A stretch of 64,000 bases of DNA from Hoeflea phototrophica DFL-43 (GCF_000154705.2 NZ_CM002917.1:886461-950460), one strand, 5' to 3'; positions 44,865-53,751 are shown, numbered from the stretch's first letter. Program-made: numbers and translations. Notes: generated by a model from the letters alone, not told the origin.

Positions 44865-46148
44865 TTGTCTGAGGCCCATGATCTCTTCCCGATCGACACT
44901 GCGCTGTTGGAGGCCCTGATGGAACAGGTGTCAAGCTTCGGCGACACCGGTGATGGTGGTGTGGACCGGCCGGCATTGAGCGACAATCACAAGGCAGCGC
45001 GTGATTGGCTGTGCAGCGAGTTGCGCGAGCGTGGCTATACGGTGCTGGTGGACAATATCGGCAATGTCTTTGGCTGCCTTGATCTGGCTGGTCCGGACGC
45101 ACCAAGGGTGATGGTGGGGTCGCATCTCGACAGTCAACCCAAGGGCGGACGCTTTGATGGGGCCTATGGCGTGGTTGTGGCGCTGACGGCGGTTGAGACA
45201 TGGCGAAGAGAAGCTGCCGAATGTGGCATCGCACCGAGTTGCAACTACGTCATCGTTGACTGGATGAATGAGGAGGGGGCGAGGTTTCAGCCCTCGTTGC
45301 TGGGATCTTCGGTCTATGCGGGCAGCTTGACGCGCGACTTTGCGTTGGCGCGCACCGATCGCGATGGCAAGACCGTGGAGCAGGAGCTGCTTCGCACAGG
45401 CTATCTGGGCACTGATGAGCCTCCGCAGCCCGATTGCTTTCTTGAAGTGCACATCGAAGGCGACACCGCCCTGGAGCAGGCCGGCAAGCGGATTGCACCC
45501 TTTGTGCGCCATTGGGGTGCACTCAAGATCCGCATCGAAGTGATCGGCCAGCAGAACCATACCGGCCCGACACCCATGGAAGACCGCCATGATGCTGTGC
45601 TCGGTGCCGCATACATCATCGCCAAGGTCCGGGAACTCGCCGACACTGCCGCCGGCACGCTTTACACCTCTGTTGCCCGCGTCGACATTTCGCCAAACTC
45701 ACCCAACATCGTTCCCGGCAAGGCTGTCCTTTTTGTGGAACTGAGAGCGCCTGAACCGGACATGCTTGAATGGTCCGAGGCGCAGTTGAAAGCAGCGCTT
45801 CCAACGCTTGCGGAAAATGCCTCGGTCGAGGCCCAGATCATTGCAATCGATCATCGCCCCGCCGGCAAATTCGACCAAAGGCTGGTGGGTCTGGCAGAGC
45901 AGGGTGCTGACAAGTTTGGCTATCCGCGGATGCGGCTGGATACGATTGCCGGTCATGATGCCGTGGCCGTCAACGCAGTCATGCCCGCGATCGTTATTGC
46001 AGTGCCATCGGTCAATGGAGTCATCCACCGCTGTGATGAATACACCTCGCCAGAGGATCTTGCCGCCGGTGGCAATGTTCTTCTCGACATGATCCGGCAA
46101 CTGGACTTGGCGGGTGGCTCTTTGGACAACGCAGGAGACGTCAAATGA
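44865..46148 (+). CDS. M20-family Zn-dependent hydrolase, N-carbamoyl-L-amino-acid hydrolase/ureidoglycolate type
   Basis: A 427-residue binuclear-metal amidohydrolase of the carbamoylase/allantoate amidohydrolase group. Metal-binding regions are VGSHLDSQPKGGRFDGAYG (His, Asp) and DWMNEEGARF (Glu). A second histidine lies in FLEVHIEGD and the last in NGVIHRCDEYT. A TTG at 44865 is preferred: GGA lies 8 bp upstream, and the family length is then matched. The frame is open to 44733, but that extension looks non-coding. It would release ammonia and CO2 from carbamoyl or ureido groups. It overlaps the next gene by 4 bp. Confidence 0.82.
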   Translation: MSEAHDLFPIDTALLEALMEQVSSFGDTGDGGVDRPALSDNHKAARDWLCSELRERGYTVLVDNIGNVFGCLDLAGPDAPRVMVGSHLDSQPKGGRFDGAYGVVVALTAVETWRREAAECGIAPSCNYVIVDWMNEEGARFQPSLLGSSVYAGSLTRDFALARTDRDGKTVEQELLRTGYLGTDEPPQPDCFLEVHIEGDTALEQAGKRIAPFVRHWGALKIRIEVIGQQNHTGPTPMEDRHDAVLGAAYIIAKVRELADTAAGTLYTSVARVDISPNSPNIVPGKAVLFVELRAPEPDMLEWSEAQLKAALPTLAENASVEAQIIAIDHRPAGKFDQRLVGLAEQGADKFGYPRMRLDTIAGHDAVAVNAVMPAIVIAVPSVNGVIHRCDEYTSPEDLAAGGNVLLDMIRQLDLAGGSLDNAGDVK

Positions 46149-47074
46149 ATGGACTTGTGAGCGACACCATGATGGCAGAGGCCGTCTCGGCAGCCGGTCT
46201 TGGGATGGAGGGGGCCATTGCCGGCCCGGCAGCGCTCGCCTCTCCCAGCTATCAGGCCTTGGAGAGCCGTTCGATCATCACCGGTGGGAGCTTTGTTAAG
46301 CGCATTCATCCCGAAATGCAGCAAGACTTCGATCTTGCCACCGCGTTTGAACTCGCCAAACGAGCCGGGCAGGCGGGCGCAGGGCCTGAGATCTGGTGGA
46401 GCGATCTTGCATCGGGGACAATTGCGATGGAGACCCTGGGAGATGGCTGGACGACGGCCCGTCAGAATGACTTGCAAATCCCCGCTGTAATCGAAGCTGC
46501 GATGCAGGCAATGAAGAAGCTCCATGGCTGCGCCGCCATTTCCCATCGGTTCGACCCCTTTGCCAGGATCGATGAGCTGATGGAATCTTGTTCCAGCGAA
46601 GGTGTTGCGCTCCCTGACGATGTTGTCTGGTTGCGCCGGGTCATCGCCATGGCCGAGCCGCTGCTTGACAGCGCAACACTTGCGCCATGCCGGAATGACG
46701 GATCCTCGTCGAACCTGATGATCGGTCCCGAGGGAAAGGTCTTGCTGATCGATTACGATCGTGCCGGGATGAACGATCCGCTCTATGATGTGGGCTGTCT
46801 TCTGGCCGAGATGACGGATCACGAACGCGATATGCATGACGGCTATGCCGCCTATGCAGGCGCTTTTGATCCGGTCGGGTTTGCGCGCTCGCGGCTTTGG
46901 TCCCACGTCGACGACATGCTCCATGCGCTCTGGAGCCGACGAATGGCGCACCGCTCCGAGCGCAAGGCAGTCGAGTGGATCAAGTATGGCGAATGGCGGC
47001 TTCTGCGACTGCGGATGGCCTTGGTCCATCCGCTCTTCGAAGAGAAAATCCGCACTTCGGGAGCGGCATCATGA
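46145..47074 (+). CDS. LicA/choline-kinase-like phosphotransferase (APH fold), first of pair
   Basis: A 309-residue APH-fold kinase. The catalytic loop reads RNDGSSSN (N-D-x4-N, choline-kinase style rather than HGDxxxxN), and the metal-binding segment is LLIDYDRAGMNDPLYDVG. The nucleotide-loop region is less clear, and the N-terminal 40 residues are poorly conserved. Substrates of this group are small alcohols such as choline and ethanolamine. The ATGA overlaps on both sides join it to the carbamoylase-type and second kinase genes. It is not closely similar to its neighbour, so the pair may be a heterodimer or two sequential kinases. Confidence 0.75.
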   Translation: MNGLVSDTMMAEAVSAAGLGMEGAIAGPAALASPSYQALESRSIITGGSFVKRIHPEMQQDFDLATAFELAKRAGQAGAGPEIWWSDLASGTIAMETLGDGWTTARQNDLQIPAVIEAAMQAMKKLHGCAAISHRFDPFARIDELMESCSSEGVALPDDVVWLRRVIAMAEPLLDSATLAPCRNDGSSSNLMIGPEGKVLLIDYDRAGMNDPLYDVGCLLAEMTDHERDMHDGYAAYAGAFDPVGFARSRLWSHVDDMLHALWSRRMAHRSERKAVEWIKYGEWRLLRLRMALVHPLFEEKIRTSGAAS

Positions 47075-48012
47075 TGAAAGCTCTTGGAAGTGCACAGCAC
47101 CCGATGGAAGACACAATCGAAAGCGTTATCCGCGAAGCACCGCTGTTCCAAGGCGGTGCCGGAATGGTCTATGGACCCGTTTCAGGCGGTATTTCCAATG
47201 AGAACTGGCGTGTGAAAAATACGCAAGGGGCTGGAGACTGGTTCGTCAAGGTTCCCGGCAACGGCACGGAGATGTTCATCGACCGCATCACGGCGATTGA
47301 TGCCTCCAAGAAGGCTGCCGCAGCCGGTCTTGGGCCAAGGGTCTATGATGATCTTGCCGACAGGGGCGTGGAGATCAATGATTTCCTTCCCGGACATCGC
47401 CCTTCGAACCATGGTGATTTCGCCGATCTGGAGACCTGCAAGACGGCAATCGGCGCCTACCGCATCCTTCACGGTTTGCCGGCTCTGGGGCTCACCAAGA
47501 CGGTTTTCGACATGATCGATGAACATGTCGGTCAGGTGCGCGATCTCGGTGCGCCGATGTACAAGGACAGTGACTGGATCCTGCTCAACACTGCGATCGC
47601 ACGCGACGCGATGAACGCCTCTGGCCTTGATCTGGTAACGTCTTTCAACGACCCGATGCCGGGCAATTTCATGATCGGTGAAGATGGCTCCATCATGCTG
47701 ATCGATTACGAATATGCGTCGATGAATGACCGCTGTTACGATTTCGGCATCTGGTTCGGCGAGATGTTCTTTTCACCCGAGCGGGAGCTTGAGCTGATTG
47801 AGGAGTATTTCGGTGAAGTGCGCTCCGACATTGTGTCCCGTGTGATTGTCCACAAAGCTCTTGCCGATGTGAAATGGTGCCTGTGGTCGATGGTTCAGCT
47901 CAAGGTTTCACGGCTCAGGTTCGACTTTCACAAGTATGGTATGTGGAAGAAAATGCGGGCGCGCGCGATCATGGAACATCCGGACTGGTCGACGCATTTG
48001 CGCAAGCTGTGA
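47071..48012 (+). CDS. LicA/choline-kinase-like phosphotransferase (APH fold), second of pair
   Basis: A 313-residue kinase. The nucleotide-binding start GPVSGGISNENWRVKN, the catalytic loop FNDPMPGNFMI and the metal loop MLIDYEYASMNDRCYDFG are all in good LicA/choline kinase form. It starts at 47071 inside the stop of the preceding gene; a second ATG follows at once. It is the last gene of the amide island. Phosphorylation of an alcohol moiety left after amide hydrolysis, such as an alkanolamine, is the simplest guess. Confidence 0.78.
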   Translation: MMKALGSAQHPMEDTIESVIREAPLFQGGAGMVYGPVSGGISNENWRVKNTQGAGDWFVKVPGNGTEMFIDRITAIDASKKAAAAGLGPRVYDDLADRGVEINDFLPGHRPSNHGDFADLETCKTAIGAYRILHGLPALGLTKTVFDMIDEHVGQVRDLGAPMYKDSDWILLNTAIARDAMNASGLDLVTSFNDPMPGNFMIGEDGSIMLIDYEYASMNDRCYDFGIWFGEMFFSPERELELIEEYFGEVRSDIVSRVIVHKALADVKWCLWSMVQLKVSRLRFDFHKYGMWKKMRARAIMEHPDWSTHLRKL

Positions 48013-48666
48013 TGAAACGGCCCGCTCAAAAGCAATCACTAAATCGCGTTTAGGTTGCGTGATGTTTTGCCGTGGTGAGTGGTTGGAAATCAAGCCGCCC
48101 GCTGTCTCTGAAGTTCCGGCTGTGTCTATCTCAGCCAATCCTCCATGACGAACCTGCCGGCGCCACAAGCCGGATGCGATCGCGCGGCTTTGCAAAGGTC
48201 CGTCCAATCTGCCGGCCGCGCTTTCTGTTCCGTTTCTCCACCCGGTCGCTCAAGGTCCAATCATTTCATTAAACACAAAACGGTGTCCGTGAGTCTGATG
48301 ACGTTGGGTAAAGAGTGAAGTCAGCGTTTTGAGTCCCGGAGCTGGACCACGTCACATCTTTGAGGGCGATGCGGCTCATGGCTATCGGCAAGACTCCGGA
48401 TTGTCCGTTTGCCTTGGCCCGGGCCGGTTGTCCCAGAAAGACATTGTGTTTCATTGTGATGCAGACTGGGCAACTGGTCTGCACCATTTGGTTACCCTGC
48501 CTGAACAAAACTGGTGACACCAAGGCCTTACTCCGAAAATCAAGACTTGTGTCAAAGCCCAATACCATGTTCGTCTTCAGGTTGTAATGTTGGGCTAATT
48601 GATAAGGTGTGCCGATGTGTGGGCGTATCCGAACGCGTTCCACAGATCGATCACGAGGATATCAGG
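48013..48666. other. 654-bp gene-poor region
   Basis: I see no credible gene. Codon pattern is poor on both strands, and the composition is less G+C-rich than in the flanking genes. The open frames present lack ribosome binding sites and recognisable motifs. The promoter of the HlyC-like gene must lie near its right end; no strong -35/-10 pair stands out. The stretch may be a decayed gene or a long regulatory region. Confidence 0.5.
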
Positions 48667-49239
48667 ATGTGCGAAATCAGTATTGAAGGTTCCGATCTGG
48701 TGAAGTTGTCGCCGGAAGCGCTCGCCATGATCGAAGGCGTCAAGGCGCAGATGCATTCCTCGATCGGACAGGTGGTGCTGGCGATGAGTTCGGTGCCGCG
48801 CTACCGGAACCATTCGCTTGCGGATCTGGCCCACCTTGTCATCGATCCGCTGGTGCGTGATTGCATTTCCATCGCTTCAGCAAAACCGATCGAAGACGCC
48901 GATCCGGAGACGGCTCTGGCACCGGCGGCAATTGCCATCTGGGCGAGCGTTTCCGATCAGGTCGACAAGAAAATCAAGGAACAGATCGAGGCGGGTGCTT
49001 TCCCGGTCCGCCTCAAGGTTATGGACTGGAAAAGCGGCGACCGGGTCTGGCTCCTCGATATCATCGCGCCGAACCGCGACCTGGCGACCGCGATGCTCGT
49101 GAGCTTCAAGCAGATCGCCAAGGCTCAGCCGCTCAACATCCATCCAATTGTCGCAGGATTGGTTGATCCCGAGATCCTTGAAATCCTGATGCAGGCGGAC
49201 AGCGCCCAAGAAGACCCCCCTTTGTCGGCACTGAATTAA
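48667..49239 (+). CDS. HlyC-like RTX toxin-activating lysine acyltransferase homologue (orphan)
   Basis: A 190-residue protein resembling HlyC-family acyltransferases. These transfer a fatty acyl chain from acyl-ACP to lysines of RTX toxins. Supporting segments are IGQVVLAMSSVPRYRNHSLADLAHL, where the histidine region of the active site is expected, and the family hallmark KVMDWKSGDRVWLLDIIAP. GAGGA lies 7 bp before the ATG at 48667. No RTX protein gene or type I secretion gene is in the window, so its target is elsewhere or is not an RTX toxin. Confidence 0.65.
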   Translation: MCEISIEGSDLVKLSPEALAMIEGVKAQMHSSIGQVVLAMSSVPRYRNHSLADLAHLVIDPLVRDCISIASAKPIEDADPETALAPAAIAIWASVSDQVDKKIKEQIEAGAFPVRLKVMDWKSGDRVWLLDIIAPNRDLATAMLVSFKQIAKAQPLNIHPIVAGLVDPEILEILMQADSAQEDPPLSALN

Positions 49240-49761
49240 GCACCGATTATGAAAATGTGCCTCCCCGATCCAGGGCACGGGGGGCAGGAAGCCATTGCCT
49301 CGGGCAATGCGCCGGACGCTCAGGCCAAGGCCGCAGTAGCGATTGTGTTTTGTTCGAGGATGGCCTGCCGGGGTGATCGCTGCTGAATTTGCTCGGATCC
49401 GGCGGCTAGGTCGGCGCGAATGGCACTCCCAACATGCTGACTTCAACTGGTGGCACGTCGCGCTTCGGACAAGGGCGCGGCGCGCAGTTGGTCGCCTTCC
49501 ATCTCTCCGCACCCAGGACCCAAGCTCCTTCTAATATGCCCTTTCCCGTTCAGGGCCGTTGCAGAGCCTCCTTTGCGGCCTGGGGCCGGATTCGGTTGAC
49601 GCCATGCGAAAATAGCCTTTAGTGTCCAACAATCGGACACTAAAGGTAGCAGTCTGGGCTGATGGCGATGGTGGGTGCGGCAAGTCATGTGCTGGAGGAG
49701 CACAGTCGCGACCACAGCTTTTGTCGAAAGCCCTGTCCGGACATTTCTCAGGGAGGAGACA
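49240..49761. other. 522-bp intergenic region with hairpin and operator
   Basis: No gene is evident. A strong hairpin (TGCC-T-CCCCG with CGGGGGGCA, 49258-49286, one bulged T) lies right behind the HlyC-like gene and could mark its 3' end, although no T-run follows. The right part carries the inverted repeat at 49616-49646 and a possible -35 TTGACG (49596-49601) with a -10-like TTTAGT (49618-49623). Confidence 0.5.
49616..49646. promoter_or_regulatory. perfect 12-bp inverted repeat operator upstream of liv-type operon
   Basis: CCTTTAGTGTCC (49616-49627) and GGACACTAAAGG (49635-49646) are perfect inverted arms separated by AACAATC. It overlaps the -10 of a plausible promoter (TTGACG at 49596-49601), about 115 bp before the binding-protein gene. 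No T-run follows, so an operator is more likely than a terminator. The GntR regulator at 54500 is the candidate binder. Confidence 0.6.
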
Positions 49762-51084
49762 ATGAAAATGATGAAATCCAAGATAGGCGGTGCACTTGCC
49801 GCAACAGCACTTGCCACCTGCATGGCAGGGCCGGCAACGGCCGCAGATGATACGTTCAAGATCGGCGTGATCACGTTCCTGTCCGGGCAGGCGGCCGAAA
49901 GCTTTGGCGTGCCGGCCTGGAACGGTGGCAAGCTGCTGGTCGACATGCTCAACGAAGGCGGAAAACTGCCCGCGCCCTATGACAAGATGGGCTTTGGCGG
50001 CATGAAGATCGAGGCCGTCATCGTTGATGAAGCCGGTGGCGCCACCAAGCAGGTGCAGGAGTTCCGCAACCTCGTGCAGCGTGAGGAAGTCGACGCAGTC
50101 GTCGGTTACGTCTCCTCCGGCGATTGTCTGGCCATTCCGCCGGTTGCCGATGAACTGAAAGCCTTCACGATCCTGTATGACTGCGGCACCCCGCGGGTCT
50201 TCGAGGATGGCAGCTACGAATATGTGTTCCGCACCGCGGCTCATGCCACGATGGACAATGTGAGCCTTGCACGCTACCTCAAATCCCGTAGTTTCGATGT
50301 CCCGAGCTTCGCCGGACTGAATCAGGATTATGCCTGGGGGCAGGACAGCTGGGCCGACTTTACAGGCGCAATGAAGCAGCTCTATCCCGATGCCGAAGTC
50401 AAAACCGCGCTGTTTCCGAAATTCGGTGCCGGACAGTACGGAACGGAAATCTCGGCGTTATTGCGTGAAAAACCGGCGCTGGTCCACTCGTCCAATTGGG
50501 GCGGCGACTTGCAGGGTTTCCTGATCCAGGCCACGGCGCGTGGCTTGCACAAGCGGGCGCAACTGGCGCTGGCAGCGGGCGATCACGTGATTCCGCAGCT
50601 TCAGGACAAGATGCCTGACGGGATTTTCCTTGGCGCGCGCGGCGTCAACGGTCTGGCCGCTCACGCCCGCGGCGGCGAGCTCAAGGAGCTGACCGACACG
50701 ATGTGGGATGCCTATGAGGTGGAATACAACACCTTCCCGGTTCAGGCCCCGTTCCGCATGTGGCAGGCGCTGTTCGGTCTGAAGACGGCGGTCGAAAAGG
50801 CGATGGCCGACAATGGCGGTACAAAGCCGACCAGCGAGGAGCTGGCCGCAGCCATGAAGGGCCTGTCATGGGATGCACCCTCGGGCCGCATCGAGATGGC
50901 GCTTGCAGGCGGGCACCAGGCAATCCAGCCAAACGCCATCGGCACCACAAAGTGGAATGCTGATGCCGGCGAAATGGAACTGGTTGACGTGGAGTACTAC
51001 GCTGCCCGTTGCGTCAATCCGCCGGAAGGCATGAAGTCTCAGGATTGGTTGGCGCAGGGTTTCCCCGGCGCCGAGTGCGACTGA
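49762..51084 (+). CDS. branched-chain-type ABC transporter substrate-binding protein
   Basis: A 440-residue HAAT-class periplasmic binding protein with a Sec signal peptide (about residues 1-28, ending PATAA). The ligand domain begins FKIGVITFLSGQAAESFG. The ATG at 49762 has GGGAGGAG 3-10 bp upstream; the open frame to 49675 is rejected as leader. It is the first gene of an operon of importer, regulator and CoA-pathway genes. The likely ligand is a carboxylic or aromatic acid rather than leucine, given those downstream genes. A stable hairpin follows its stop. Confidence 0.85.
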   Translation: MKMMKSKIGGALAATALATCMAGPATAADDTFKIGVITFLSGQAAESFGVPAWNGGKLLVDMLNEGGKLPAPYDKMGFGGMKIEAVIVDEAGGATKQVQEFRNLVQREEVDAVVGYVSSGDCLAIPPVADELKAFTILYDCGTPRVFEDGSYEYVFRTAAHATMDNVSLARYLKSRSFDVPSFAGLNQDYAWGQDSWADFTGAMKQLYPDAEVKTALFPKFGAGQYGTEISALLREKPALVHSSNWGGDLQGFLIQATARGLHKRAQLALAAGDHVIPQLQDKMPDGIFLGARGVNGLAAHARGGELKELTDTMWDAYEVEYNTFPVQAPFRMWQALFGLKTAVEKAMADNGGTKPTSEELAAAMKGLSWDAPSGRIEMALAGGHQAIQPNAIGTTKWNADAGEMELVDVEYYAARCVNPPEGMKSQDWLAQGFPGAECD

Positions 51085-51102
51085 CACTGAAACCTGAACA
51101 GA

Positions 51103-51124
51103 CCCGTCGCAGACATGCGACGGG
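51103..51124 (+). other. intercistronic hairpin after binding-protein gene
   Basis: CCCGTCGCA (51103-51111) and TGCGACGGG (51116-51124) form a perfect 9-bp stem around the loop GACA, with no T-run. This is the third such element placed just behind an ABC binding-protein gene in this window. Confidence 0.6.
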
Positions 51125-51161
51125 ATCCCTTCTCATGTACAAGTGTTCGGACCCCTGACCC

Positions 51162-52064
51162 ATGGATCTTGCGGCAACCATCCTTGTTGATGGACTCATT
51201 TATGCGGGCTGGCTGTTTATCGTCTCCGTTGGCCTGACGCTCGTTTTCGGTGTGCTCAACATTCTCAACATTGCGCATGGCAGTCTCTATGCCATCGGCG
51301 CCTATGCGGCCGCCTCAATGGTGGGAGCCTATTTTGCCCTCGGCGGCGAAGCTTTTCCCTATGGCAGCTATGTTGCCATGATCCTGGCGGCGGTGCTGGT
51401 TGCGCTGGTGCTCGGCCCGCTTTTGGAACGCGGCCTGCTGCGGTTTTTCTACGGCCGCGATGAAGTGCTGAACGTGCTGGTGACTTATGCGGTGTTCCTC
51501 ATACTCGAGGACGTGATGAAGCTGATCTGGGGCGTGAACCCCTATTTCGTCTACGAACCCTACACGCTGCTTGGCGATGTCGAGATCGGGCCGCTGTTTT
51601 ATGTCGGTTACGATTTCGCGGTGATCGCGGCGGCCATAATCGTCGGTCTGGCGGTTTGGCTGACGCTCAACAGGACCCGGGTCGGCAAGGTTGTGCTGGC
51701 GGTCATCCATGATTCCGAGATGAGCCAGACCATGGGTGTGAACGTGCAACGCATTTATCTGGGCGCCTTCATGGCCGGGACGTTCCTGGCCGCTCTTGGC
51801 GGCGCGCTGACTGCACCGATGATATCCGTGACCCCGGGGCTGGGCGTCAATGTCATCATCGTCGCCTTCGCCGTGGTGATCATCGGCGGGCTCGGATCGG
51901 TTCCGGGGGCTGCCATTGGAGCGTTGATGGTCGGGATCAGCCGTGCGGCCTCTGTTCATCTGCTGCCTGAGGCCGAGCTCTTCATCATCTATTTCGTCAT
52001 GGCGATTGTCTTGCTGTTCCGGCCTGAGGGGCTGTTTGCGAAAACCCAGGCGAGGAAAATCTGA
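51162..52064 (+). CDS. branched-chain-type ABC permease, LivH family
   Basis: A 300-residue permease with about eight hydrophobic segments. The LivH motif GVLNILNIAHGSLYAIGAYAA is near residue 30, and the late VIIGGLGSVPGAAIGAL stretch is present. The stop overlaps the next permease start by one base. It forms the importer channel with the LivM-type protein. Confidence 0.87.
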   Translation: MDLAATILVDGLIYAGWLFIVSVGLTLVFGVLNILNIAHGSLYAIGAYAAASMVGAYFALGGEAFPYGSYVAMILAAVLVALVLGPLLERGLLRFFYGRDEVLNVLVTYAVFLILEDVMKLIWGVNPYFVYEPYTLLGDVEIGPLFYVGYDFAVIAAAIIVGLAVWLTLNRTRVGKVVLAVIHDSEMSQTMGVNVQRIYLGAFMAGTFLAALGGALTAPMISVTPGLGVNVIIVAFAVVIIGGLGSVPGAAIGALMVGISRAASVHLLPEAELFIIYFVMAIVLLFRPEGLFAKTQARKI

Positions 52065-53002
52065 TGCGGTACAATCTCATCCTCGCGGCCGTCGTCGCCT
52101 TTGTCGTGCTGGCGGCAGGATCGGTGGTCCTGCCGGACTGGGCGATGTTCCTGTTCGCCATGGCGCTGGCCAAGGGCCTGGTCTGCCTCGGCATTGTCGG
52201 CATGATGCGCGGCGGCGTCGTGTCGTTCGGGCAGGGGCTCTATTATTGCCTCGGCGCCTACACCGCGACGCTTGTGGCCAACAATTTCGGTGTCTCCGAC
52301 ATCTTCCTGCTGACGCTGTTGAGTGCGGCGGTCTGCCTTCTGGTCGGGATGGCTTTTGGGCCGCTGTTGTCGAACTACCGGGGCATCTTCTTCGCCATGC
52401 TGTCGTTGGCGCTGTCGATGGTGCTCTATGGCTCGCTGTCCAAGATGAGCTTCATCGGCGGGACGGATGGATTGAACATTGCCGCGCCGACATTTCTGGG
52501 CTGGGCGCCGGAAGGCCGCGCGCTCCAGACAGCGCTCTATATTTATGTGGTGGCGATTGTCGTGATCGCGGGCACGCTGATGCGCGTCTATTTTGACAGT
52601 GAACGCGGACTGATCACGCTCGCCACCCGCGACAATGAACTCAGGGTCGAGTATCTCGGCGCCTCGGTGCGCAATGTCATGACCTACAACTACGTCTTTG
52701 GCGCGGTGCTGGGCGGAATTGGCGGAACCATTGCGGCGCTGGCTCTGGGCCATGTCGACCCGGAATTTGCCTTCTGGACGACCTCCGGCGAGTTTGTCTT
52801 CGTCGCGATCCTTGCTGGTTTTCTGTCCGTTCCGTCGGTCTTCGTCGCGGCGATCATCCTCGAACTGGTGCGGTCGTTTTCCAATCTCTACTTCCCCAAC
52901 ACCTGGCAATTGGCGCTCGGGATCTTCCTGCTTGTGGTGATCATCGTCCTGCCCAACGGACTGGGATCTTTGGTCAAACGCCGGAAAGGAAAGGCGGCAT
53001 GA
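52064..53002 (+). CDS. branched-chain-type ABC permease, LivM family
   Basis: A 312-residue permease with about nine hydrophobic segments. The LivM-type segments GMMRGGVVSFGQGLYYCLGAY and the cytoplasmic loop DNELRVEYLGASVRNVM are present. It overlaps the neighbouring genes at both ends, so the four transport genes are translationally coupled. Confidence 0.87.
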   Translation: MRYNLILAAVVAFVVLAAGSVVLPDWAMFLFAMALAKGLVCLGIVGMMRGGVVSFGQGLYYCLGAYTATLVANNFGVSDIFLLTLLSAAVCLLVGMAFGPLLSNYRGIFFAMLSLALSMVLYGSLSKMSFIGGTDGLNIAAPTFLGWAPEGRALQTALYIYVVAIVVIAGTLMRVYFDSERGLITLATRDNELRVEYLGASVRNVMTYNYVFGAVLGGIGGTIAALALGHVDPEFAFWTTSGEFVFVAILAGFLSVPSVFVAAIILELVRSFSNLYFPNTWQLALGIFLLVVIIVLPNGLGSLVKRRKGKAA

Positions 53003-53751
53003 GCAAGGGTGTGCTTGAAGTCCGCGACGTGCAGAAAACCTTTGGCGCAGTCACCGCTGCCAAGGATATCTCAGTCACGGTGCCTGAAGGGGCTGTCTAT
53101 TCGCTGATCGGATCCAATGGTGCCGGCAAGACCACTTTCGTCAACATAGTGACAGGCTATCTCAAGCCTGATTCCGGTACGATCAATTTTGGCAACCGCA
53201 ACATTGCCGGACTGGCGCCGCGCCAGATCACCCGATTGGGCATTCACCGTTCCTTCCAGATCGCGCAACTGTGCACGGAACTCACGGTAGAGGAAAACAT
53301 GCTGGTGGCTGCGGCGATCCATGGCCGTTCGGGGCCTTCGTTCCTGCGCCGGGCGCATGATGCAGAGGCACGAGAACGCGCGGTGGCCACGCTGGAGCGC
53401 TTTCACATCGCCGAACACCGTGACCGGCTGATTCCGGAGCTTTCGGGAGGGGTCAAGAAGTTGCTGGACATTGCCATGGCCATGGCCGGGGACACCCAGA
53501 TCATGATGCTCGATGAGCCGACTTCGGGCGTCGCCTCTGACGAAAAATTTCCGATCATGGACCTGGTGATGGACGCTCTGCGCTCCGCCGGCGTTACCGT
53601 GATTTTCGTCGAGCATGACATGGACATCGTCACCCGCTACTCCGAGCGGGTGCTGGCCTTTTACGATGGCCGGATCATTGCCGATGATGCGCCCGACGAG
53701 GTTCTTTCGGACCCGGAAGTCCAGCGCTATGTGACGGGGGCCCCGGCATGA
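52999..53751 (+). CDS. ABC ATPase, LivG type
   Basis: A 250-residue ATPase with Walker A GSNGAGKT, a variant signature ELSGGVKKLLDIAMAM, Walker B IMMLDEPTSGV and VEHDMDIV. The VKK in place of QQR after LSGG is a mild variation that some LivG-like ATPases share. It is coupled to livM- and livF-type genes by 4-bp overlaps. Confidence 0.87.
   Translation: MSKGVLEVRDVQKTFGAVTAAKDISVTVPEGAVYSLIGSNGAGKTTFVNIVTGYLKPDSGTINFGNRNIAGLAPRQITRLGIHRSFQIAQLCTELTVEENMLVAAAIHGRSGPSFLRRAHDAEARERAVATLERFHIAEHRDRLIPELSGGVKKLLDIAMAMAGDTQIMMLDEPTSGVASDEKFPIMDLVMDALRSAGVTVIFVEHDMDIVTRYSERVLAFYDGRIIADDAPDEVLSDPEVQRYVTGAPA

Noticed and set aside
48269..48643. A 124-codon minus-strand open frame in the gene-poor stretch.
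   Set aside because: No ribosome binding site, no recognisable motif, and composition unlike that of the neighbouring genes.
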